Source: Actinomycetota bacterium | GTDB lineage: Bacteria; Actinomycetota; Actinomycetes; S36-B12 | Assembly: GCA_016717115.1 (NCBI GenBank) | Contig: JADKGE010000003.1 | Coordinates: 1-64,000 of the forward strand | Direction: 5' to 3' | DNA length: 64,000 nt | Shown here: one piece after another, positions 25,873 through 34,445 of the stretch | Layout: every line of letters starts with the position of its first letter | How positions within the stretch are numbered: position 1 is the stretch's first letter | The notes under the pieces: generated by a model | The model's database searches: none | Seen by the model: the letters and a program-made list of their open reading frames with translations, nothing else | What the model was told of the DNA's origin: nothing | Program-made: the position numbers and the translations under genes

Positions 25873-26514
25873 TCACGTCGTCTTGTGTCGCCACTCGTCG
25901 GCGGTGGCCAGCCACGTGGCCCGGTCGGGGCACTCGGCCGTCTCGCGCCCGCCTGCGGGATCCACGAGAGTCACGCGAAAGACGGGTTCGCCGGTACTCG
26001 GCTGCATGGAGACGGATCGCACCAGTTCGGCGCCCGAGGCGATGTGGACCTCGACCCATTCCTGGGTGGGCGACATGCCCAGGGTGGCCGCGTCCGGCTC
26101 GGACACCGTGACCCAGGCCAGCCCCGCAGCTCGCGCCTCCTCGACCCTCGTGCTGGTGCGATCCAGCGCGGTGAGCATCAGCAGGGCCCGAAAGCGCTGC
26201 GACATGGCCGCATCGACCACCATGTCGAGGTCGAGGTCCGCGATGGGGAGGGCCTGGCGACTGGCGATCTCCCGGGCGTTGGCCACTGCGGCCGCGTGGC
26301 CGCTCTCGAGATCGGCGAGCGTCGAGTCGGCGAAGTAGGCCGTCAGTTGGCCGATGAGGGTGATGGCGCGCTGGTAGCGGTCGGCGTCGACCATGACGAG
26401 CGGGAAGACCTGGTCCTCGGCGGCTCGAAGGCGAGTCGCCAGCGCGCGGTACTCAGGGGGGATCGCCGACGACTGATCGGCTCCGAATGCGGGGGACGGC
26501 GGGATGTTGTTCAC
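25873..26514 (-). CDS. Unrecognised protein, first gene of the radical SAM operon
   Basis: 213 residues beginning with GTG (NNIPPSPAFGADQ). The first two thirds are helical (LIGQLTAYFADSTLADLESG, VVDAAMSQRFRALLMLTALD), the last third beta-like (EWVEVHIASGAELVRSVSMQ, VFRVTLVDPAGGRETAECPD). No signal peptide or membrane segment. I do not recognise the family. It is the first gene behind the CACTATAGTG operator, which overlaps its proposed start, so translation may begin further in. Position suggests a role with the radical SAM enzyme. Confidence 0.6.
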   Translation of the reverse strand: MNNIPPSPAFGADQSSAIPPEYRALATRLRAAEDQVFPLVMVDADRYQRAITLIGQLTAYFADSTLADLESGHAAAVANAREIASRQALPIADLDLDMVVDAAMSQRFRALLMLTALDRTSTRVEEARAAGLAWVTVSEPDAATLGMSPTQEWVEVHIASGAELVRSVSMQPSTGEPVFRVTLVDPAGGRETAECPDRATWLATADEWRHKTT

Positions 26515-26523
26515 TATAGTGCT
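26510..26523. promoter_or_regulatory. Shared operator, copy A
   Basis: TTCACTATAGTGCT, a near copy of the palindrome TTCACTATAGTGAA, in the divergent region between the radical SAM operon and the carbamate kinase operon. TATAGT inside it could also serve as a -10 element. TCCTATCC follows at 26533. Confidence 0.55.
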
Positions 26524-26592
26524 GGAACCCTCTCCTATCCAGTACGGTTGACCACACCCTATAGGCGCGACTTGCAGTGAGGCGGTGATTCA

Positions 26593-27564
26593 GTGTCGAC
26601 GACATCTGTCCTTCGCACGGTGGTCATCGCCCTCGGCGGCAATGCGATCACCGCCGAGGATCAATCCGGAACCTACGCCGAAATGCTGGTCAACTGCCAA
26701 CGAATGGCGAAGGCGGTGAACGCACTGGTCGACGGCGGCTGGCGGGTCGTCGTGACCCATGGCAACGGCCCCCAGGTGGGCAACCTGTCCCTCCAGCAGG
26801 GTGCGGCCGAGCCCACCGTGCCCGCCCAGCCGCTGAGCTCGCTGGTGGCGATGACCCAGGGCTGGCTGGGCGGCCTCATCGAGCTGGCGCTGCGCAACAC
26901 CGGCAGCGCCAGCATGCCGCCCGTCGTGTCGGTCGTGACGCACGTCGTCGTGGACCCGAGGGACCCCGGATTCCTGAAGTTGACGAAGCCGATCGGCCCC
27001 TTCTACGAGAAGGACGCGGCGCAGGCCAGGACGGACGAGCTCGGGTGGCAGATGGTGGAGGACTCCGGCCGTGGGTACCGCCGGGTCGTCGCGTCGCCCC
27101 ACCCCGTGTCGATGCTCGAATCAGACGCGATCGCCACCCTCGTCGACAAGGGGTTCCTGGTCATCGCGGCGGGCGGTGGCGGCGTGCCCGTCATCAGGAG
27201 TCAAGGCCTCCTCCAGGGCGTCGATGCAGTGGTCGACAAGGACCGCGCCGCGGCGATCCTGGCCGCTCAGCTGAAGGCCGACGCGCTGCTGCTGGTGACC
27301 GGCGTCGACTCCGTGCTCCTCGACTTCGGGAAGCCGACACAGCGCGCACTCCACGATGTGGGAGCCGAGGAGATGCTCCGTCACAACGACGACGGGCAGT
27401 TCCCGTCCGGCAGCATGGGGCCCAAGGTGGAGGCGGCCGTGGAGTACCTCGGCCAGTGCAACGGCCAGGCCGTCATCACGTCGGTCGACAAGATGGTGCC
27501 GGCGCTCGAGGGGATGAAGGGCGTGGGCACGAGGATTCGACGCACGACGGTGAGGGTTCCGTGA
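26593..27564 (+). CDS. arcC: Carbamate kinase
   Basis: 323 residues, full length for the family. VIALGGNAITAEDQSGTYAE, VVTHGNGPQVGNLSLQQG and the later VIAAGGGGVPVI and AAILAAQLKADALLLVTGVD match carbamate kinases throughout. Catalyses carbamoyl phosphate + ADP to ATP + carbamate, which breaks down to CO2 and ammonia. The GTG start at 26593 follows GAGGCGG. It overlaps fdrA by four bases. There is no arginine deiminase pathway here; with FdrA/DUF1116/DUF2877 the parallel is E. coli AllK, which works behind oxamate carbamoyltransferase. Confidence 0.9.
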   Translation: MSTTSVLRTVVIALGGNAITAEDQSGTYAEMLVNCQRMAKAVNALVDGGWRVVVTHGNGPQVGNLSLQQGAAEPTVPAQPLSSLVAMTQGWLGGLIELALRNTGSASMPPVVSVVTHVVVDPRDPGFLKLTKPIGPFYEKDAAQARTDELGWQMVEDSGRGYRRVVASPHPVSMLESDAIATLVDKGFLVIAAGGGGVPVIRSQGLLQGVDAVVDKDRAAAILAAQLKADALLLVTGVDSVLLDFGKPTQRALHDVGAEEMLRHNDDGQFPSGSMGPKVEAAVEYLGQCNGQAVITSVDKMVPALEGMKGVGTRIRRTTVRVP

Positions 27565-29102
27565 CGCCTGTCCAGTCCGTCAAGCTGTTCAAGGACACCT
27601 ACCTGGACTCCGTCCTCCAGCTCATGGGCACCCGTGCCATGGAGGGCATGTCCGGTGTCGGCTGGGCGGCGGTCGCCATGTCGACGGCCTCCAACGTCGA
27701 GACGCTCTCGGAGCGCGGCTTCCCGTCGACCGAGCTTGCCGGCGCGTCGCCCGGCGATCTGTTCATCGCGGTCGAGGCGGTCGATGAGCAGACGGCGGCC
27801 AGTGCCACCGGCGAGGCCGAAGTGGTCATGTTCTCTGCGAGGCAAGGGCGCGACACGAGCGGCCAGGCGGCGCCTCGCTCGCTGGAGGAGGCCCTGCGCC
27901 AGCAGCCGGCCTCGAACATCGCGGTCATCTCCGTGCCGGGCGACTATGCGGCCCTGGAGGCGCACAAGGCGCTGGCCAGCGGCCTGGACGTCCTGCTCTT
28001 CAGCGACAACGTCTCCCGCCAGGACGAGATCGAGCTGAAGGAGCACGCGCGGCTGCGCGATCGCCTGCTCATGGGCCCCGGCGCCGGGACGGCCATGCTC
28101 GGCGGCGTGGGACTGGCCTTCGCCAACGTCGTGCGCAGCGGACCGGTCGGCGTGATCGCCGCTGCGGGCACGGGCGCGCAGGAGGCCATGGCCCTGCTGG
28201 ATCGCTGGGGTGTCGGCGTGTCCCATGTCATCGGCCTCGGTGGCCGCGACCTCAACGAGGACATCGGCGGGCGCATGGCGCGACAGGCCATCGCCTACCT
28301 GAAGGCCGACCCCGGCACGGAGGTCATCCTGTTCGTCTCGAAGCCGCCGGCTGCGGACGTCGCTCGCGACGTGCTGGCCCTGGCCGACGGCACGCCGCTG
28401 ATCGCCGCCTTCATGGGGGTGGACACGGGCATGCCCGTGCCGACCGGCGTCGTCGTCACCGACACCCTCGAGGGAGGTGTGGTGAAGGCGCTGGAGGCGC
28501 TGGGCCGCGTGCCTCCGGACACCACGTCGCTCGTCGGCCCTTCGCTCGACGACGCGATCGCGCGGGTCGACGCCGACCGAACGACGATCCGTGGCCTGTA
28601 CTCCGGTGGCACCCTCTGCTACGAGGCGCTCGTGCTGCTGGGCCGGCACTTCGGCGCGGTCTACTCGAACACCCCCGTCGACAAGACGCTGCGGACGCCC
28701 GCCCCGGAGCATTCGTCGATCCTCCTCGACCTCGGGGAGGAGGAGTACACCAAGGGGCGGCCGCATCCGATGATCGATCCGCAGGCGCGTGTCGAGATGC
28801 TCGAGGAGCTCGTCGACGACGACGACGTGGCGGTCATCGTCATGGACGTCGTGCTCGGGTACGGCTCGCATCCCGACCCGGCGGGCGTGCTCGCTCCTGT
28901 CTGCGCGCGCATCATGGCCGACGGCGGCCCGCAGGTCGTCACATACGTCCTTGGCACAGACGGGGACCCGCAGCACTACCAGGCCCAGGTCGACGTGCTC
29001 ACCGCCGTGGGATGCATCGTCACCGAGACCGCGGCGCGGGCCGCCCTCGCGTCGGCAGCCATCGCCGCGCGGAAGCCGGGCGTTGCTAGCGTCAGCCTGT
29101 GA
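27561..29102 (+). CDS. fdrA: FdrA family acyl-CoA-synthetase-like carbamoyltransferase subunit
   Basis: 513 residues beginning VTPVQSVKLFKDTYLDSVLQ, with the FdrA-type N-terminal domain and a CoA-ligase-like body (LLMGPGAGTAMLGGVGLAFA, GVIAAAGTGAQEAMALLDRW, HVIGLGGRDLNEDIGG; near the end YGSHPDPAGVLAPV). In E. coli, FdrA (AllF) with the DUF1116 (YlbE/AllG) and DUF2877 (YlbF/AllH) proteins forms oxamate carbamoyltransferase of allantoin use. Here the DUF1116 and DUF2877 partners lie 7 kb away in the CoM operon. The carbamoyl donor cannot be read from the sequence; no allantoin genes are present. Confidence 0.88.
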   Translation: MTPVQSVKLFKDTYLDSVLQLMGTRAMEGMSGVGWAAVAMSTASNVETLSERGFPSTELAGASPGDLFIAVEAVDEQTAASATGEAEVVMFSARQGRDTSGQAAPRSLEEALRQQPASNIAVISVPGDYAALEAHKALASGLDVLLFSDNVSRQDEIELKEHARLRDRLLMGPGAGTAMLGGVGLAFANVVRSGPVGVIAAAGTGAQEAMALLDRWGVGVSHVIGLGGRDLNEDIGGRMARQAIAYLKADPGTEVILFVSKPPAADVARDVLALADGTPLIAAFMGVDTGMPVPTGVVVTDTLEGGVVKALEALGRVPPDTTSLVGPSLDDAIARVDADRTTIRGLYSGGTLCYEALVLLGRHFGAVYSNTPVDKTLRTPAPEHSSILLDLGEEEYTKGRPHPMIDPQARVEMLEELVDDDDVAVIVMDVVLGYGSHPDPAGVLAPVCARIMADGGPQVVTYVLGTDGDPQHYQAQVDVLTAVGCIVTETAARAALASAAIAARKPGVASVSL

Positions 29103-30265
29103 CAGACGCCCTGAAGGTCGCGGTCCTCACCTATTCGACCAAGCCCCGTGGTGGCGTCGTGCACTCGCTCAGCCTTGCCGAGGCCCTCGCCGCGCAGGGC
29201 GTCGACGTGCACCTCTTCGGTCTGGGGCCTGCCGACGGCGAGTTCTTCCGGCCCACCACGGTCCCCTTCACGCTGTTCCCCGCTCCGGAGACCGCCGAGT
29301 CGCTCGAAGACAAGGTCTTCGCCTCGGTCGACGCCATGGCGCTGGGGCTGAAGGGGCTGGACGCCGGGTTCGACATCCTCCATTCGCAGGACTGCATCTC
29401 CGCGCGGGCCGCCACCCGCGTGCGCGACGACGGCCTGAGCACGCCCGTCGTGCGGACCGTGCACCATGTCGACGACTTCACCACGCGGGCGCTCATCGAC
29501 TGCCAGCGGCAGGCCATCCTCCAGCCCGATCACATCCTCGTGGTCAGCACGCGGTGGCAGGAGATCATGCTCGAGGAGTACGGGAGACGAGCCGACATCG
29601 TCCGCAACGGAGTCGATCCCGGCCGGTTCCCGGCGATCACGGACGATAGGCGATCCGCACTGCGCGAGTCCGTGTCGGCGGGCGACCGTCGCGTGCTGCT
29701 CTCCATCGGAGGAATCGAGCCCCGCAAGGGGAGCAACGAGCTGTTCGAGGCACTGGGCATCCTGAAGGAGCGCGGTCTGCGACCCGTCCTGGTCATGCTC
29801 GGCGGGCACTCGTTCCAGGACTATGCGGCGTACCGCGACGCGGCCCTCGCCCGCCTGCCGGAGCTCGGCCTCGAGCTGGGTGTGGACATCGTCCAGGTCG
29901 GCACGGTCGACGACGTGACGCTCGGGGAGTGGTACCGGGCGGCAGATGCTCTCGCGTTCCCGTCGGTCAAGGAGGGCTTCGGCCTGGTGGCACTGGAGGG
30001 CCAGGCGGCCGACCTGCCCGTGGTGGCCAGCAGCATCCCGGTGTTCGCGGAATTCCTGACGGACGGCGAGAACGCGCTGCTCCCCGAGGTCGGCAACCCG
30101 ATCGCGATCGCTGATGCGCTCGAGCGCGTGCTGACCGACTCCGACCTGCGAGCCCGACTCGTCGCGGGTGGCCGTGAGGTCGTGCCGAGATTCGGCTGGG
30201 ACGCATCTGCCCGGCGACACATCGAGATCTACCGCGAGGTGCTGGCGGGTCGAGCTCAGTCCTGA
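29099..30265 (+). CDS. Glycosyltransferase, MSMEG_0565 family
   Basis: 388 residues, GT-B fold of the GT4 type: LTYSTKPRGGVVHSLSLAEA at the start, FDILHSQDCISARAATRV, DHILVVSTRWQEIMLEEYGR, LLSIGGIEPRKGSNELFEAL and the donor-site motif FPSVKEGFGLVALEGQA. This family accompanies Nit1C-type clusters. The GTG start at 29099 overlaps the fdrA stop. It ends ten bases inside the convergent AIR-synthase-like gene. Acceptor and product are unknown; a glycosylated cofactor or siderophore-like product is possible. Confidence 0.85.
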   Translation: MTDALKVAVLTYSTKPRGGVVHSLSLAEALAAQGVDVHLFGLGPADGEFFRPTTVPFTLFPAPETAESLEDKVFASVDAMALGLKGLDAGFDILHSQDCISARAATRVRDDGLSTPVVRTVHHVDDFTTRALIDCQRQAILQPDHILVVSTRWQEIMLEEYGRRADIVRNGVDPGRFPAITDDRRSALRESVSAGDRRVLLSIGGIEPRKGSNELFEALGILKERGLRPVLVMLGGHSFQDYAAYRDAALARLPELGLELGVDIVQVGTVDDVTLGEWYRAADALAFPSVKEGFGLVALEGQAADLPVVASSIPVFAEFLTDGENALLPEVGNPIAIADALERVLTDSDLRARLVAGGREVVPRFGWDASARRHIEIYREVLAGRAQS

Positions 30266-31260
30266 GCCCGCTCCAGCCCGGTGGCGGGAGTGTCCTGCGC
30301 GTCGATCAGGTGCCTGATCTCACCGTCCACGGCGACGCTGATCACTCCCGTCTGGTCGATCACGCCCACCTTCGCTGCCGAGAGACCGGCGTCGACGAAG
30401 ACGGAGATGCACTCCTGTGTCGTCTCCGGATCGCACGTCAGCAGGAAGCCGAAGCAGGGGAAGCAGTTGAACCACTGGCCGAGGGGTACGTCGCGGGGGG
30501 TCGGGACGGCGTCCACGTCGATGATCACCCCGAACGATCCCCACTCGAGCAGCATCGCGAGCGAGCCGACGAGGCCGGCCATGCTGATGTCCTTGGCTCC
30601 CCGGGCCAGTCCGCGGCTGGCGATCGCGGAGAACAGGCGCACGTCGTCCCCGAGTCGATCACCCCGCTCGTCGAAGGACGCGAAGAACGGGAAGTCCGAG
30701 CGCATGCGGCCATCGGTGCACGCTACGACGACGAGGTCCTGGCCGCTCGCGACATTCGTGGACGACAGCACGGTGTCTGCGTGACCCACGGCGAAGGCCG
30801 AGAGAGACGCCGGACCGTCGGTGATGGTGAGGTGACCGCCGACGATGGGAACACGGTAGAGGGCGGATGCGTACCGCATGCCCTCCAGCACACTGCGCGC
30901 TGTCTGCCGCGAGGCGACCACGGTGTCGACGATGGCCAGGGGAAGGCCGCCCATGGCAGCAACGTCGTTGACGTTCGCGAGGACCGCCGCGATCCCCGCT
31001 CCGTAGGGATCGGCCGCCACGAACGGCGGCCAGATGGCCTCTCCGCAGGCGATCACGCTGGCACCAGCCACGGACACCACTGCGCCGTCGTCGCCGGGAC
31101 CCTCGACCCAGCCCGACTCTCCGAGCACGTCACTGACGAGCCGGATGTCGCGTTTCGCGGCGATCGACGGGTTGGAGAGCACCGCCTGGGCTATCTCGTC
31201 GAGAAGCTGCGCTGCAGAGTGCTGACCGCCCACGACGCTCCGTTCCAGGGTGTCGGCCAC
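30256..31260 (-). CDS. AIR-synthase-related protein, Sll0787 (Nit1C) type
   Basis: 334 residues with the PurM/ThiL fold: EGPGDDGAVVSVAGASVIAC gives the nucleotide-binding beginning, ANVNDVAAMGGLPLAIVDTV the second motif, and AKDISMAGLVGSLAMLLEW the C-terminal domain. NCFPCFGFLLTC holds three close cysteines. The Nit1C member of this superfamily is of unknown reaction. The only minus-strand gene in its stretch, it is divergent from the CoM operon with an operator at 31285. Confidence 0.85.
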   Translation of the reverse strand: MADTLERSVVGGQHSAAQLLDEIAQAVLSNPSIAAKRDIRLVSDVLGESGWVEGPGDDGAVVSVAGASVIACGEAIWPPFVAADPYGAGIAAVLANVNDVAAMGGLPLAIVDTVVASRQTARSVLEGMRYASALYRVPIVGGHLTITDGPASLSAFAVGHADTVLSSTNVASGQDLVVVACTDGRMRSDFPFFASFDERGDRLGDDVRLFSAIASRGLARGAKDISMAGLVGSLAMLLEWGSFGVIIDVDAVPTPRDVPLGQWFNCFPCFGFLLTCDPETTQECISVFVDAGLSAAKVGVIDQTGVISVAVDGEIRHLIDAQDTPATGLERAQD

Positions 31261-31284
31261 GACGAAGGCGACCGACGAAGTTCT

Positions 31285-31297
31285 TTCCTATAGTGAA
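31285..31297. promoter_or_regulatory. Shared operator, copy B
   Basis: TTCCTATAGTGAA, one base short of the palindrome TTCACTATAGTGAA, between the AIR-synthase-like gene and the CoM operon. CTCCTAGGATAG follows immediately, 32 bp before the phosphosulfolactate synthase start. Confidence 0.55.
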
Positions 31298-31328
31298 TCT
31301 TCTCCTAGGATAGTCTAGGATCCTGCGC

Positions 31329-32108
31329 GTGAAGCCGGATTTCCTGAGACTCCCCGAGGTGCCCGCCAAGCCTCGCACCGTGGGCGTCACGCACATGCTG
31401 GACAAGGGAATCCCGCTCAACACCACCGCCGCGATCCTGCGTTCCTACGCCGATCACATGGACTTCTGGAAGTTCGGCTGGGGCACCGCCTATGTGGAGA
31501 GCCAGCTGGCCGACAAGCTCGCCGTCCTGCACGAGCACGACGTGGTCGCCTGTCTCGGTGGCACGCTCATGGAGATCGCGTGGGCGCAGAACGCGGTGGA
31601 CGAATGCCTGGCCTGGGCTCGCCGTGTCGGGTTCCGCGCGGTCGAGGTGTCGCGGGGCAGCGTGCCGATGCCCCTGTCTGCCAAGGCGATGATCATCCGG
31701 CAGGCAGCACCGCACTTCACCGTGCTCGCCGAGACCGGATACAAGAGCGCCGAGCGGCTCATGTCTCTCGATGAGTGGTCGGCGGAGATCGTCGAGGACC
31801 TCGACAGCGGCGCCGAGTACATCGTCACGGAGGGCCGCGAGAGCGGCACGGTCGGCGTCTACGACCATGACGGCGAGCCCAAGCCCGAGGTCGTTCGCGC
31901 CGTGATCGAGGCCGCTGGTCTGGAACGCGCACTCTTCGAGGCCCCCCGCAAGAGCCAGCAGGCCTGGTTCATCAACGAGTTCGGACCCGACGTCAATCTC
32001 GGCAACATCCCGCCCGACGACGCGCTGGCCCTGCACACCCTGCGGCTGGGCCTTCGCGCGGACACGATCAGCATCACCACCACGACCGTCGAGTCAGTTC
32101 GACTGTAG
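31329..32108 (+). CDS. xcbB: Phosphosulfolactate synthase (ComA/XcbB-like), first enzyme of CoM synthesis
   Basis: 259 residues, whole length matching the (2R)-phospho-3-sulfolactate synthase family: GVTHMLDKGIPLNTTAAILR, MDFWKFGWGTAYVESQLADK, CLGGTLMEIAWAQNAVDECL, GFRAVEVSRGSVPMPLSAKA, YIVTEGRESGTVGVYD and EFGPDVNLGNIPPDDALALH. The enzyme joins sulfite to phosphoenolpyruvate. GTG start at 31329, 31 bp after the operator. In Xanthobacter autotrophicus Py2 the same reaction (XcbB1) opens bacterial coenzyme M synthesis; the next three genes match the rest of that set, which makes this assignment firm. Confidence 0.88.
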   Translation: MKPDFLRLPEVPAKPRTVGVTHMLDKGIPLNTTAAILRSYADHMDFWKFGWGTAYVESQLADKLAVLHEHDVVACLGGTLMEIAWAQNAVDECLAWARRVGFRAVEVSRGSVPMPLSAKAMIIRQAAPHFTVLAETGYKSAERLMSLDEWSAEIVEDLDSGAEYIVTEGRESGTVGVYDHDGEPKPEVVRAVIEAAGLERALFEAPRKSQQAWFINEFGPDVNLGNIPPDDALALHTLRLGLRADTISITTTTVESVRL

Positions 32109-32154
32109 GTGTGGGCACCTTGGCCCCGCTCGGGATCCTCGTCGTGGAACTGCC

Positions 32155-33486
32155 ATGACTGTGCGTCTCACCGAGTCCGCGATGTACCGGCACGCCTGGA
32201 CCACTCCGTCGCTCGACGCGATCCTCGCGGAGGACGCACGACTGCGCACCTGGCTGCGCATCCTCGCTGTGCTGGCCGACTGCCAGGCACGGCTGGGGAT
32301 CATCCCCGGGGCCGCGGCGACGGCGATCGCCGAGGATGCCCAGGCGGATCGACTCGATCTCGAGGCGATCGCTGCGCGAACCCGGGAGTCGTCGCACAGC
32401 GTGCTGGGCCTGATCGAGGGGTTGCAGGCGACGCTCCCCGACCAGGCGCGGGAGTACGTGTACTACGGCATCACGGTCCAGGACCTCACGGACACCTGGT
32501 TCGGCCTGGTCATGCGCGACGTGACCGCAATCCTGCGAGCTGACCTCGTGCGCATCGAGACTGCCTGCCTGCGACTGGCCCACGAGCACCGCGCCACGGT
32601 CATGGCGGGACGTACGCACGGACAGGTCGGATCGCCCATCACCTTCGGCCTCAAGGCCGCGACGTGGGCCGACGAGACGGCGCGCAACATCGAACGGCTC
32701 GACGAGGGCGTGCGTCGCTGGGCGGTCGTGCAGCTGGCCGGGTCGACGGGGGGCCTGGCGTTCTTCGGCGAGCAGGGTGCCGAACTGAGGGCGCTGTTCA
32801 GCGGGGCCCTCGGCCTCGGCGACCCGGGCGTCTCCTGGACGTCGACGCGCGACCGCACCGCGGAGTTCGGCGCCACCCTGAGCCTGGTGACCGGGGCGCT
32901 GGCGCGCATCGGGAACGAGATCTACGAGCTCCAACGGCCGGAGATCGCCGAGCTCAGCGAACCCTTCAACAGTGCGGTCGTGGGCAGCATCACGATGCCG
33001 CACAAGCGCAACCCCGAGTACTGCGAGCACCTGGACACCCTGGCCCGGGTCGCGCGTGCAGCGGCCGGGGGCCTGCTGGAGGGAACGGCCGCGAGCCACG
33101 AGAGGGACGGCCGCGCCTGGAAGGCGGAGTGGGCCTTCCTGCCCGACGTGGCGTTGGCCGCCGGCACGTCGGCATCGCTCGGCGCCGAACTCCTCGAGGG
33201 TCTCGTGGTCCACCCGGAGGCCATGCTGCGCAACCTGGGCGACGACGGTTCATGGGCCTCGGAGCAGGTCCTCGTCCAGCTGTCGCGGCGGCTGGGCAAG
33301 CATCGTGCCCAGGCGCTGCTGCAGTCGGCCTTCGCGTCCGACGGGTCCGACGTGGCCACGACCATCGCGGTCGCCGCCGGAGTCGACGTCGCCGACGTGC
33401 AAGCCTGGATGGATGTCCCGAACACGACGACGGCGACCGCCATGGTCGACGGCGTGGTCGCCCGGCTGGGCGGGCCATCCCGGTGA
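32155..33486 (+). CDS. Aspartase/fumarase-superfamily lyase, adenylosuccinate-lyase-like (bacterial CoM pathway)
   Basis: 443 residues, all helical. MAGRTHGQVGSPITFGLKAA carries the conserved His, AGSTGGLAFFGEQGAELRAL follows, and the superfamily signature reads GSITMPHKRNPEYCEHLDT. It is not the purine enzyme by context: it sits between the phosphosulfolactate synthase and PLP genes, where Py2 has XcbC1, which eliminates phosphate from phosphosulfolactate. Which of the two lyases here does that step, and which the later decarboxylation, I cannot tell from sequence. Ends four bases inside the next gene. Confidence 0.8.
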   Translation: MTVRLTESAMYRHAWTTPSLDAILAEDARLRTWLRILAVLADCQARLGIIPGAAATAIAEDAQADRLDLEAIAARTRESSHSVLGLIEGLQATLPDQAREYVYYGITVQDLTDTWFGLVMRDVTAILRADLVRIETACLRLAHEHRATVMAGRTHGQVGSPITFGLKAATWADETARNIERLDEGVRRWAVVQLAGSTGGLAFFGEQGAELRALFSGALGLGDPGVSWTSTRDRTAEFGATLSLVTGALARIGNEIYELQRPEIAELSEPFNSAVVGSITMPHKRNPEYCEHLDTLARVARAAAGGLLEGTAASHERDGRAWKAEWAFLPDVALAAGTSASLGAELLEGLVVHPEAMLRNLGDDGSWASEQVLVQLSRRLGKHRAQALLQSAFASDGSDVATTIAVAAGVDVADVQAWMDVPNTTTATAMVDGVVARLGGPSR

Positions 33487-34445
33487 ACCCGACTGCCGCC
33501 TTCTCGCGCTACTCGCTGGGGCAGTTCCCCACCCCGCTGCATCGCCTGCACCGTCTGGAGCAGGCGCTCGGTGGCGGTCACCTGATGGTCAAGCGCGACG
33601 ACCTCGCCGGCTTCGCCGTGGCCGGCAACAAGACTCGGCCGCTGGAGTTCCTCATCGGTGATGCCCTGACGTGCGGTGCCGAGGTCGTCGTCAGCGGAGG
33701 CGCACCCAAGTCCAACTTCGCTTCCGCGCTGGCGGCCGCGACTCGATCGGCGGGGCTCGAGTGCGAGCTGATGGTCCCGGGGGGCAAGCTCGACGACCCC
33801 CCGGTGCCCTTGGCCATGGCCATCGCGAGCGGCGCCACCTTGCGCTTCACGGGCGGTGATCGGGAGGAGCTCGACACGGCGATCGACGAACGAGTCCGGG
33901 AGCTGGCTGCCGCGGGCCGACGCGCGTACGCCGTGCCCCGAGGCGGAGCCTGCGCTGTCGGAGCACTGGGCTTCGCCAATGCCGCCTGCGAGCTCGCAGA
34001 GCAGGGGGTGCCCGACGATGCCGCCATCGTGCTGCCCGTCGGCTCAGGCGCCTCCGTCGCCGGACTGATCGCCGGGCGAGCGGCCGTCGGGGCGGGATGG
34101 TCCGTGGCAGGGGTGTCCGTGAGTCGGCCCATCGACGAGATGCACGAGCAGACGTCCTCCATCGCCGCTGCCTGCAGCCGGAGCATGCTCACTGCCGAGC
34201 CGCACGATGCACTGCTCGTCGATGCCACTGTCCCGGGCATGGCCGCCGTGACGGAGGGCGAGCGCGTCGATGCGCTGCTGGCCTTCGACACGGAGGGCCT
34301 GCTCTTCGACCCCTCCTACGGGGTGAAGGCGCTCCACCACGCGCTGACGATGATCAGGCAGGGTTCGACCGAACCGATCATCCTGTGGCACACGGGCGGC
34401 CTGACGTCGGCGATTCCGTTGATCGCACGCGAAGGTGCGTCATGA
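33483..34445 (+). CDS. xcbE: D-cysteine-desulfhydrase-like PLP enzyme (XcbE-like, CoM thiolation)
   Basis: 320 residues of the ACC deaminase/D-cysteine desulfhydrase fold (fold type II). The PLP lysine lies in VAGNKTRPLEFLIGDALTCG, the phosphate loop is LPVGSGASVAGLIAGRA, and DPSYGVKALHHALTM lies near the end. In Py2 the equivalent gene (XcbE1) is assigned to the thiolation step of coenzyme M synthesis. GTG start at 33483, overlapping both neighbours by four bases, so tightly coupled with the lyases. On its own it could be an amino-acid desulfhydrase; the neighbourhood decides. Confidence 0.78.
   Translation: MNPTAAFSRYSLGQFPTPLHRLHRLEQALGGGHLMVKRDDLAGFAVAGNKTRPLEFLIGDALTCGAEVVVSGGAPKSNFASALAAATRSAGLECELMVPGGKLDDPPVPLAMAIASGATLRFTGGDREELDTAIDERVRELAAAGRRAYAVPRGGACAVGALGFANAACELAEQGVPDDAAIVLPVGSGASVAGLIAGRAAVGAGWSVAGVSVSRPIDEMHEQTSSIAAACSRSMLTAEPHDALLVDATVPGMAAVTEGERVDALLAFDTEGLLFDPSYGVKALHHALTMIRQGSTEPIILWHTGGLTSAIPLIAREGAS

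Noticed and set aside
26593..27564. Arginine deiminase pathway for the carbamate kinase
   Set aside because: No arginine deiminase or ornithine carbamoyltransferase is present; the partner genes are of the FdrA/DUF1116/DUF2877 type.
27381..28976. Long open frame on the minus strand opposite fdrA (about 530 codons)
   Set aside because: Its translation is rich in Arg, Gly and His with no domain, and fdrA on the plus strand matches its family throughout. Long antisense frames are expected at this GC content.
32155..33486. Reading this gene as purB of purine synthesis
   Set aside because: No purine genes are nearby; it is locked by 4-bp overlaps into the CoM operon and lies next to a second lyase of the same superfamily.
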